64,000 nt of DNA from Marinicauda algicola (GTDB lineage Bacteria > Pseudomonadota > Alphaproteobacteria > Caulobacterales > Maricaulaceae): contig NZ_CP071057.1 of assembly GCF_017161425.1 (NCBI RefSeq), positions 1,302,001 to 1,366,000 of the forward strand, written 5' to 3'. Under the pieces are notes generated by a model, which saw nothing but the letters and a program-made list of their open reading frames with translations, searched no databases and was not told the origin of the DNA. Shown here piece by piece: positions 57,319-64,000 of this stretch. The number at the start of each line of letters is the position of its first letter. Positions within the stretch are counted from its first letter, which is position 1. The position numbers were made by a program, and so were the translations under genes.

Positions 57319-58563
57319 ATGTCCAGCCCGAAGACCTACGTCACCCATCTGGAATGCTCGATGACGGGCGAGCGTGCCGAGGCGGACCGCGTGCACAATC
57401 TCTCGCCGGCCGGCTGGCCGCTGCTGGTGCGCTACGATCTCGAAAGGATGAAGGGCGAGGTGGACCGGGACGCGGTCGCCGCGCGCCGCGCGATCACCCA
57501 GCCCGGCTTCTGGCGCTGGCGCGAGCTGCTGCCGGTCCGGCGCGACGAGGACGTGGTGAGCCTGGGCGAGATGGATACCCCGCTGGTGCTTCTTCCCGAA
57601 AGCGCGAAGGCGATCGGGCTGAAGGGGCCGCTCCTGTCGAAGGAGGAGGGCCGGCTTCCCACCGGCAGCTTCAAGGCGCGCGGGCTCGGCATGGCGGTGG
57701 CGATGGCCAAGGGCTTCGGCATCACCAAGATGGCGATGCCCACGAACGGGAACGCAGGCGCGGCACTGTCGGCCTATGGCGCGAGGGCGGGCATGGAGAC
57801 CTGGAGCTTCTGCCCGGAGGACACGCCGGACGTGAATGTGCGCGAGATCGCGGCCCAGGGCGGTCATGTCTTCCGCGTCAACGGTCTCATCCACCATTGC
57901 GGCAAGCTGGTGGGCGAGCTGAAGGAGAAGGCGGGCTGGTTCGACGTCTCCACGCTGAAGGAGCCCTACCGGATCGAGGGCAAGAAGACGATGGGCATCG
58001 AGCTGGCCTACCAGCTGGACTGGGAGCTGCCCGACGCGATCTTCTACCCCACCGGCGGGGGCACCGGCCTCATCGGCATGTGGAAGGCCTTCGACGAGAT
58101 GGAGAAGCTCGGCTGGATCGGGGCGAAGCGCCCGAAGATGGTCGCCGTGCAGGCAGCGGGGTGCGCCCCCATCGTCAAGGCCTACGAGGCGGGCAACACG
58201 CATGCCGAGGAATGGATGGACGCCCGCACCCTCGCCGCCGGCATCCGGGTCCCCAAGGCCATCGGCGACTTCCTGATCCTGAATGCGGTGCGCGAATCGG
58301 GCGGCTTCGCGATCGCGGTGGAGGATGGCGACATCGAGCGCGCGCGGACGCTGGCGGGCACGAAGGACGGCCTGCTGCTGTGTCCGGAGGGCGCGGCGAC
58401 GCTCGCAGCCGCCGAGAAGGCGGTCGCCGACGGCCGGCTCGAGCGCGACGCGCGCGTGGTGCTGTTCAACTGCGGCACGGGGCTGAAATATCCCCTGCCC
58501 GACCGCTCGAAGCGCCTCGACCGGCACGCCCCGCTCGATCTCGCTTCCATCCTCACGAGTTAG
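57319..58563 (+). CDS. Threonine synthase-like PLP enzyme
   Basis: The 414-residue enzyme has the fold-type II PLP site with the Schiff-base lysine in LPTGSFKARG (about residue 117), the substrate-binding PTNGNAGAALSAYGARA, and the phosphate-binding loop PTGGGTGLIGMWKA. These match the threonine synthase branch, which converts O-phosphohomoserine to threonine. The start lies 68 bp from the divergent VOC gene. A threonine-dehydratase-like activity is a less likely alternative. Confidence 0.88.
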   Translation: MSSPKTYVTHLECSMTGERAEADRVHNLSPAGWPLLVRYDLERMKGEVDRDAVAARRAITQPGFWRWRELLPVRRDEDVVSLGEMDTPLVLLPESAKAIGLKGPLLSKEEGRLPTGSFKARGLGMAVAMAKGFGITKMAMPTNGNAGAALSAYGARAGMETWSFCPEDTPDVNVREIAAQGGHVFRVNGLIHHCGKLVGELKEKAGWFDVSTLKEPYRIEGKKTMGIELAYQLDWELPDAIFYPTGGGTGLIGMWKAFDEMEKLGWIGAKRPKMVAVQAAGCAPIVKAYEAGNTHAEEWMDARTLAAGIRVPKAIGDFLILNAVRESGGFAIAVEDGDIERARTLAGTKDGLLLCPEGAATLAAAEKAVADGRLERDARVVLFNCGTGLKYPLPDRSKRLDRHAPLDLASILTS

Positions 58564-58649
58564 ATTTTCAGCTGCAGGGCGCTGGCCCGCGCCGCCGAAG
58601 CGCGTCAGGCTTCGTGGCTGGCTGACACCCCTGGACGACGAGCCCTGCG

Positions 58650-59981
58650 ATGACCGAATCCGGCGCCGCCCCGGCGGCTGGCCCGAAACGCGCCGTGTCC
58701 TGGTACGTGCTCGGCGTGCTGCTGCTGGTCTATTCGGTCAACTTCATGGACCGCCAGCTCTTCGCGGTGCTGCAGGAGCGTATCCGGCTGGATATCGGCC
58801 TCGCCGACTGGCAGCTCGGCCTGCTCGGCGGGACGATGTTCGCGGCCTTCTACGCCGTGCTCGGCCTGCCCTTCGCCTGGTATGCCGACCGGGCGAACCG
58901 GGTGCGCCTGATCGCGGCGGCCTGTGCGGTGTGGAGCGGGTTCACCGCGCTGACCGGCCTCGCCCAGAGCTTCCTCCACCTCGCGCTGGCGCGGATCGGC
59001 GTCGCGGCCGGGGAAGCCGGCGGTGTCGCGCCCTCCTACTCGGTCATCTCCGACTTCTTCGGCCAGCACCGGCGCGGCTTCGCGATCGGCGTGTTCTCGC
59101 TCGGCGCCCCGCTCGGGCTGATGGCCGGCACGCTGCTCGGGGCGACGATCGCGGACGCGACCTCCTGGCGCTGGGCCTTCGCGGTGCTCGGGCTTCCCGG
59201 CCTCGCGCTCGCGGCCCTGCTGGTGCTGACCGTTCGCGAGCCCGCGCGCGGCCGGCTCGACGAGGCGGCAGCCCCGGTTCCCGGTGCCGAAGCCGGGCTC
59301 GTCGCGGCCCTGCGCCATCTCGCGGCGACGCCGAGCCTGCGCTTCTTCGCCGCGGCGGCCGCCTGCACCTCGTTCGCCGGCTACGGACTGTATCAGTGGA
59401 TTCCCACCTTCCTGCAGCGCAGTCAGGCGATGGCGCTGGAAGATGTCGGCGTGGCGCTGGCGCCGGTCTTCCTGTTCGGCATGGCCGGTTCGGTCGCCGG
59501 CGGCTGGCTCGCCGACCGGCTCGCACCGAAGCTGCGCGGCGCCTACGGCTTCGTGCCGGGCATCGCCCAGCTCGCCGCCGCGCCGCTCTTCTTCGCCGCG
59601 CTCTGGGTCCCCGGCGCCGGGGCGACGATCGCCCTGCTCGTCCTTCCGACCGCGCTGAGCTATGTCTGGCTCGGCCCGACGCTCGCGGCGGCGCAGAATC
59701 TCTCGCGCCCGGAGATCCGCGCCTCGGTCGCCGCGCTGATCGCCTTCTTCAACAATCTCATCGGCTTCGGGCTCGGTCCGCTCGTGATCGGGGCGCTGTC
59801 GAGCTGGCTCACCCCGGCCCTCGGTGCCGGTGAGGCGCTGCGGATGGCGCTGATCTGGGGCACCGCTTTCTACGTGCTCGGCGCGGTGCTTTTCCTCGCC
59901 GCGGGACGGGCCGACCGGCGCGATCGCGACGGGCCGCGCGGCGCCGATCCGCGCAGGCTCGTGCGGACCGGCCAGCCTTGA
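58650..59981 (+). CDS. MFS transporter, spinster-like
   Basis: The 443-residue protein has twelve hydrophobic segments and the N-terminal signature YSVNFMDRQLFAVLQERI of the spinster group of major-facilitator carriers, with motif A near residues 75-85 (WYADRANRVR). It works in the inner membrane by proton-coupled exchange; the substrate is unknown. It lies 86 bp after the threonine synthase-like gene. Confidence 0.9.
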   Translation: MTESGAAPAAGPKRAVSWYVLGVLLLVYSVNFMDRQLFAVLQERIRLDIGLADWQLGLLGGTMFAAFYAVLGLPFAWYADRANRVRLIAAACAVWSGFTALTGLAQSFLHLALARIGVAAGEAGGVAPSYSVISDFFGQHRRGFAIGVFSLGAPLGLMAGTLLGATIADATSWRWAFAVLGLPGLALAALLVLTVREPARGRLDEAAAPVPGAEAGLVAALRHLAATPSLRFFAAAAACTSFAGYGLYQWIPTFLQRSQAMALEDVGVALAPVFLFGMAGSVAGGWLADRLAPKLRGAYGFVPGIAQLAAAPLFFAALWVPGAGATIALLVLPTALSYVWLGPTLAAAQNLSRPEIRASVAALIAFFNNLIGFGLGPLVIGALSSWLTPALGAGEALRMALIWGTAFYVLGAVLFLAAGRADRRDRDGPRGADPRRLVRTGQP

Positions 59982-60046
59982 CCTCGACGAGCGGATGGGG
60001 CGTTGTGCCGGCTTGAAAGCCACCCCTCGTGCGTCGAGAATCGCCC

Positions 60047-60580
60047 ATGTCCCTCACGCGTCATCTCGCGACCGCCGCCTTCGGCGCCCTGGCGCTGGCC
60101 GCCTGCGGTGCGCCCGACGTCACGCCCGGCGGGAGCGTCCCGGAAGACGCCGGCTACGCCGCGCCGCCCGAGGTGCGCCGCGACGGCCTCGGCGCCTTCC
60201 GCCCGGCCGCACGGGCCGGAGGGCTCGTCTTCCTGTCCGCCGTCACCGCACCGCCCGGCGAGGACGGCACCATCCCCGGCGACGTGGAGAGCCAGACCGG
60301 GGCTGCGCTCAGGGTGCTCGAAGAGGTGTTGATCGACGAGGGGCTCGGCTATTCCGACCTCGTCTCCGTTCGCGTGCTCGTCGTGGCCGGCGAGGACGGG
60401 CTCGACACGGAGGGCTTCACCCGCGCCTGGCAGCGCACGTTCGGCACGCGGCTCCAGCCGCACGCGCCGGCGCGCAGCGTTGCCGGCATCTCCGCCCTGC
60501 CCCGCGAGGGCGCGCTGGTCGCCATCGAGGCGGTCGCCGCGCACCCCGCGCCCGAAACCGAAGAGACCGAAGGCCGATGA
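60047..60580 (+). CDS. RidA-like lipoprotein
   Basis: The 177-residue protein begins with a lipoprotein signal (MSLTRHLATAAFGALALAAC) and then has a RidA/YjgF/Rid-fold domain (about 35-170) with GGLVFLSAVTAP and the PARSVAGISALPREGALVAIEA block, in which the Arg matches the catalytic Arg of RidA. RidA deaminates reactive enamines in the cytoplasm, so an exported, lipid-anchored form is unusual. The ATG at 60047 is chosen; a GTG at 60029 would add six residues. Its stop overlaps purB (ATGA), so the two are co-translated. Confidence 0.82.
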   Translation: MSLTRHLATAAFGALALAACGAPDVTPGGSVPEDAGYAAPPEVRRDGLGAFRPAARAGGLVFLSAVTAPPGEDGTIPGDVESQTGAALRVLEEVLIDEGLGYSDLVSVRVLVVAGEDGLDTEGFTRAWQRTFGTRLQPHAPARSVAGISALPREGALVAIEAVAAHPAPETEETEGR

Positions 60581-61881
60581 TCCCGCGCTATACCCGCCCC
60601 CAGATGGAAGCCATCTGGAGCCCTCAGAACAAGTACCGGATCTGGTTTCTGATCGAGGCCCACGCCACCGACAAGCTCGCCGAGCTCGGCGTGGTGCCGC
60701 AAAGCGCGGCCGAGGCGGTCTGGAAAGCCAAGGACGTCGAGTTCGACGTCGCGCGCATCGACGAGATCGAGCGCGAGGTGAAGCACGACGTCATCGCCTT
60801 CCTGACCCATCTCGCCGAGCATGTCGGGGACGAGGCGCGCTTCGTCCACCAGGGCCTGACGAGTTCGGACGTGCTGGACACCTGCCTCGCGGTGCAGATG
60901 CGCGACGCCGCCGACCTGCTGCTGGAGGGGCTCGACCGCCTGCTCGCGGCGCTGAAGGCCCGCGCGCTGGAGCACAAGACGACGGTGTGCATCGGGCGCA
61001 GCCACGGCATCCATGCCGAGCCCACCACCTTCGGCATCAAGCTCGCCCGCTTCTACGCCGAGTTCGCACGGGCCCGCACGCGCCTGCTCGCCGCGAAGGA
61101 GGAGATCGCGACCTGCGCCATCTCCGGTGCGGTCGGCACCTTCGCCAATATCGATCCGCGCGTGGAGGAGCACGTCGCGCAGAAGCTGGGCCTGAAGCCG
61201 GAGCCGGTCTCCAGCCAGGTCATCCCGCGCGACCGCCACGCGAACTATTTCGCCGTGCTCGGCCTGATCGCGAGCTCGATCGAGAACCTCGCCGTGGAAA
61301 TCCGCCATCTCCAGCGCAGCGAAGTGCGCGAGGCGGAGGAGTATTTCTCCAAGGGGCAGAAGGGCTCCTCGGCCATGCCCCACAAGAGGAACCCGATCCT
61401 GACCGAGAACCTCACCGGCCTTGCGCGCCTGGTGCGCTCGGCGGTCATTCCGGCCATGGAGAACGTCGCCCTCTGGCACGAGCGCGACATCTCCCATTCC
61501 AGCGTCGAGCGCGGCATCGGGCCGGACGCGACGGTCCACCTCGATTTCGCCCTGCACCGCGCGGCCGGGGTGATCGAGAAGCTGGTGGTGCGCGAGGAGG
61601 CCATGAAGGCCAATCTCGACGCGCAGGGCGGCCTGCACAATTCCCAACGCGTCCTGCTCGCCCTGACGCAAAAAGGAGTCAGCCGGGAAGACGCCTACCG
61701 GCTGGTGCAGCGCAACGCGCTCGCCACCTGGGACGAAGGCGGCCATCTGAAAGACCGGCTGAAGGCCGACGGCGACGTCACCGCGCGCCTGTCGGACGGC
61801 GAGATCGAGGCCCTGTTCGACGAGCGCTATCACATGAAGCACGTCGACACGATCTTCCAGCGCGTGTTCGGCACGGCCTGA
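60577..61881 (+). CDS. purB: Adenylosuccinate lyase
   Basis: The 434-residue enzyme removes fumarate from SAICAR and adenylosuccinate in purine synthesis. It has QGLTSSDVLDTCLAVQM, IGRSHGIHAEPTTFG, and the signature GSSAMPHKRNPILTENLTGL, whose Ser is the catalytic residue in the flexible loop. It starts inside the end of the RidA-like gene by a 4-bp overlap. Confidence 0.96.
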   Translation: MIPRYTRPQMEAIWSPQNKYRIWFLIEAHATDKLAELGVVPQSAAEAVWKAKDVEFDVARIDEIEREVKHDVIAFLTHLAEHVGDEARFVHQGLTSSDVLDTCLAVQMRDAADLLLEGLDRLLAALKARALEHKTTVCIGRSHGIHAEPTTFGIKLARFYAEFARARTRLLAAKEEIATCAISGAVGTFANIDPRVEEHVAQKLGLKPEPVSSQVIPRDRHANYFAVLGLIASSIENLAVEIRHLQRSEVREAEEYFSKGQKGSSAMPHKRNPILTENLTGLARLVRSAVIPAMENVALWHERDISHSSVERGIGPDATVHLDFALHRAAGVIEKLVVREEAMKANLDAQGGLHNSQRVLLALTQKGVSREDAYRLVQRNALATWDEGGHLKDRLKADGDVTARLSDGEIEALFDERYHMKHVDTIFQRVFGTA

Positions 61882-61939
61882 CCGGCGCGGCGGGAACGGG
61901 CACGGCGTGCGGGCGGTTATCCTCCCACGGAGGGTATGC

Positions 61940-62419
61940 ATGCTCGAGACGCTGTTTCAGCCCGGCCCCACCGACTCCTATGTCGCGGGCGCGTTCCGAC
62001 TGGTCCTCGCCGCCCTCGCCGGCGCGGCGATCGGCTTCGAGCGCGAGGATCCCAAGCGCCATGCGGGGTTGCGCACCGACATGCTGGTCGGCCTCGCCTC
62101 CTGCCTGGTGACCATGGGCGCGCTGCACATCGCCGCCTTCATCGACCTGGCCGGAGAGAATGCGCGCGCGGATCCGATCCGTGTCGTGGAAGCGGTCACC
62201 GCCGGGGTCGCCTTCATCGCCGCCGGCTCGATCATCCGGTCGGGGACCGACATTCACGGCGTGACCACGGCGGCCGCGCTGTGGCTCGCCGGCGCGGTCG
62301 GGATCTCGATCGGGGCGGGCTATTTCGCCCTGCCCCTCACCGCCGTCGCGATCGCGCTCTTCATCCTCACCGTCCTGAAGAAGGTCGAGGAGAAGATGCT
62401 CGACAAGCACGACGAATAG
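61940..62419 (+). CDS. MgtC/SapB-family membrane protein
   Basis: The 159-residue protein has four to five hydrophobic segments and the family motifs AAIGFEREDPKRHAGLRTDMLV, seen as GFEREDPKRHAGLRT, and AGSIIRSGTDIHGVTTAA. These proteins act in the inner membrane; MgtC itself modulates the F1Fo ATPase and survival in low magnesium. The ATG at 61940 follows a GGAGG site. No magnesium transporter gene is next to it, so its job is not certain. Confidence 0.9.
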   Translation: MLETLFQPGPTDSYVAGAFRLVLAALAGAAIGFEREDPKRHAGLRTDMLVGLASCLVTMGALHIAAFIDLAGENARADPIRVVEAVTAGVAFIAAGSIIRSGTDIHGVTTAAALWLAGAVGISIGAGYFALPLTAVAIALFILTVLKKVEEKMLDKHDE

Positions 62420-62521
62420 ACCGGCCCTCGCTGCATCCCGGCTGCAGCCGATCGGGAACGTCCCTGCGCCCAGCTTATTGAATCCGTACAATTTCGAAGC
62501 TGTGCGCGAGGCGTCCTGGCA

Positions 62522-64000
62522 ATGCCGCCCACCTTTCCGTCCCACCTGCTCGCCCTGTCCGGCGCGGCCCTCCTTCTGGCCGCCGCAGCCCGGGGCGAGC
62601 CCCCGATCGAACGGCTCGAACCCCGGGTCCAGGGCGAGGAACGGGGCGAGCCCGGCCTGATCGCGCCAGGCAGCACCGCCCATGTCATCCAGGAGGCGAT
62701 CCTCGCCGGTGCGCTTCAGAACCGCCTGTCCGGCGTCAGCGACGGCACGCGCGTCGCGGCGCGCCGCGCCTATGCGCTGCGCGTGTTCGACCCGATCTGG
62801 ACGCGCGAGGGCGCCCGGCGCCTGCTCTCCGCGTTCGACGACGCCGAGGCGGTCGGGCTCTCGATCGCTCCCGGCCTGCGACAGGCGGTTTCCGATCAGG
62901 TACAGCACATCGGCGCGCAGCAGGCCCGGCGCGCGGGCGAGGCCGACCTCGTGCTCACCGCGGCCTTCCTGGCCTATGCCGATGCGCGCATCAACGGCGC
63001 CACCGAACCGGAAAACGTCGCCGACCCGCTCGCGGACAAGACCAGCCCGGAACGCCTCGGGCTGTGGCTCGCCCGGGCAGGCGAAGGCCGGCTCGACCAT
63101 TCCGAACTCGACCCCGGCCATGCCGAGTTCGCGCGCCTGACGGAGCTGCGCGCGCACTATGCGGACCATGCCGGCGAAGGCGGCTGGACCCGGCTCGAGC
63201 CGCCGGGAACGCTCGTGGAGGCCGGCGAGCGCGAGCCCGTCATCACCGATCTTCGCACCCGCCTCGCCGAGGAAGGCTATGAGGTGCCCGCGCCGCCGAT
63301 GCGCACGGTGGAGGCCGACGCCGGCGAGGAGACGCGCGAGGAACCGGACGACACGCTGTTCACCGAGGCGCTCTCCGAGGTGCTGAAGCAATTCCAGGCC
63401 GACCGGGGCCTGAAGCAGGACGGCATTCTCGGCCCGCGCACGCTGGACGCGCTCAACGCCACGCCGCAGGACCTGATCGCCCGCATCGACGCCAATCTCG
63501 AGCGCTGGCGCTGGGCGCCCGCGCGCTTTCCCGAACGCCATATCCGCGTGAACATCCCCGCCTATCGCGCGCGGGCCTACGAGAACGGCGAGATCGCGGT
63601 GGAGATGAAGGCGATCGTCGGGCTTGCCAGCCGCAAGACGCCGATCGTGTTCGAGTCCATCGAGTATCTCGTGGCCAATCCGCGCTGGTACGTGCCCGAG
63701 AGCATCCTGGAACGCGACAAGCTCGACGATATCCGCGCCAATCCCGACTATATCGAGAGTCACGACTATTTCGTGCTCGACCGCGATTCCGGCGCCAGGG
63801 TTCCGGCCGGCGATATCGACTGGAGCGCGGCGGACGTGGAGGAGGAGTACCGCCTCGTCCAGGAGTCCGGCGAGGAGAACGCGCTCGGGGAACTCAAGTT
63901 CATCTTTCCCAACCGCTATTCCATCTATCTGCACGGCACGCCGGCCCAGCACCTGTTCGCGGAGAACCTGCGCTCCTTCTCCTCGGGCTGCGTGCGCATC
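62522..64000 (+). CDS. L,D-transpeptidase, YcbB/LdtD type (cut by window end)
   Basis: The frame is open from ATG 62522 to the last base, 493 residues so far. It starts with a signal peptide (about 1-23), followed by a helical scaffold domain (about 45-260), a peptidoglycan-binding-like repeat with QADRGLKQDGILGPRTLDAL (about 285-305) and a YkuD catalytic domain. The active-site pattern is seen at the very end: HGTPAQHLF (His471) and SFSSGCVRI (Cys490). It forms 3-3 cross-links in peptidoglycan. Compared with E. coli YcbB (615 residues), about a hundred residues should lie past the window. Confidence 0.92.
   Translation, partial: MPPTFPSHLLALSGAALLLAAAARGEPPIERLEPRVQGEERGEPGLIAPGSTAHVIQEAILAGALQNRLSGVSDGTRVAARRAYALRVFDPIWTREGARRLLSAFDDAEAVGLSIAPGLRQAVSDQVQHIGAQQARRAGEADLVLTAAFLAYADARINGATEPENVADPLADKTSPERLGLWLARAGEGRLDHSELDPGHAEFARLTELRAHYADHAGEGGWTRLEPPGTLVEAGEREPVITDLRTRLAEEGYEVPAPPMRTVEADAGEETREEPDDTLFTEALSEVLKQFQADRGLKQDGILGPRTLDALNATPQDLIARIDANLERWRWAPARFPERHIRVNIPAYRARAYENGEIAVEMKAIVGLASRKTPIVFESIEYLVANPRWYVPESILERDKLDDIRANPDYIESHDYFVLDRDSGARVPAGDIDWSAADVEEEYRLVQESGEENALGELKFIFPNRYSIYLHGTPAQHLFAENLRSFSSGCVRI

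Noticed and set aside
57249-58625. Long plus-strand frame overlapping the threonine synthase-like gene
   Set aside because: It lies in a different phase and has no protein-family features, while the frame from 57319 has the complete PLP-enzyme motifs.
61778-63952. A 724-codon minus-strand frame
   Set aside because: It is the antisense of MgtC and of the L,D-transpeptidase, whose plus-strand frame carries a clear HGT...SxGCVR active site.

Overview
The window looks like chromosomal DNA of a GC-rich alphaproteobacterium. The short zinc-free Adk directly after secY, the uninterrupted secE-to-rplQ ribosomal/RNA polymerase cluster, the class II DAHP synthase and the large TonB-dependent receptors would all suit the Maricaulales/Caulobacterales (marine, prosthecate) group. 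That placement is inference from gene order and protein style, not from a search.

Bases 1-2.9 kb hold the end of an NADP-dependent oxidoreductase, a PaaI-type thioesterase, a small membrane protein, an HU protein with its terminator, and a class II DAHP synthase. Bases 3.2-34.2 kb are one minus-strand super-cluster for transcription and translation, read from high to low coordinates: trnW-secE-nusG-rplK-rplA-rplJ-rplL-rpoB-rpoC, rpsL-rpsG-fusA-tuf, the S10 operon (rpsJ to rpsQ), the spc operon (rplN to secY-adk), and the alpha operon (rpsM-rpsK-rpoA-rplQ). Promoters, terminators and translational-coupling overlaps can be seen in it.

Bases 34.4-43.6 kb hold a TPR/AspH-type hydroxylase gene, two tandem near-duplicate TonB-dependent receptor genes, and a second tuf gene that encodes the same protein as the first. 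This block separates tuf2 from trnW-secE, which are neighbours in many proteobacteria. An alcohol dehydrogenase, tRNA-Gly, tRNA-Leu and a divergent ClpP follow.

Bases 46.1-50.2 kb hold a YfbK-like VWA lipoprotein gene that is broken twice: by an internal frameshifting deletion, and by a 2.7-kb integrated element flanked by a 12-bp direct repeat. The element carries a tyrosine recombinase and a serine recombinase, both 5'-truncated at one head-to-head junction, one small ORF, and about 1 kb of repeat-rich non-coding DNA.

Bases 50.3-64 kb are mostly housekeeping genes: CinA-like protein, thioesterase, map, RadC, AraC regulator, serine hydrolase, VOC protein, threonine synthase-like enzyme, MFS carrier, RidA-like lipoprotein, purB, MgtC and an L,D-transpeptidase cut by the window end. 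The most unusual locus is 52.55-54.12 kb. A Trp/Cys-rich membrane domain is fused to a metzincin-like protease, followed at once by two translationally coupled small membrane proteins, the first of which (56 aa) is easily missed. I propose it as a candidate effector/partner system.
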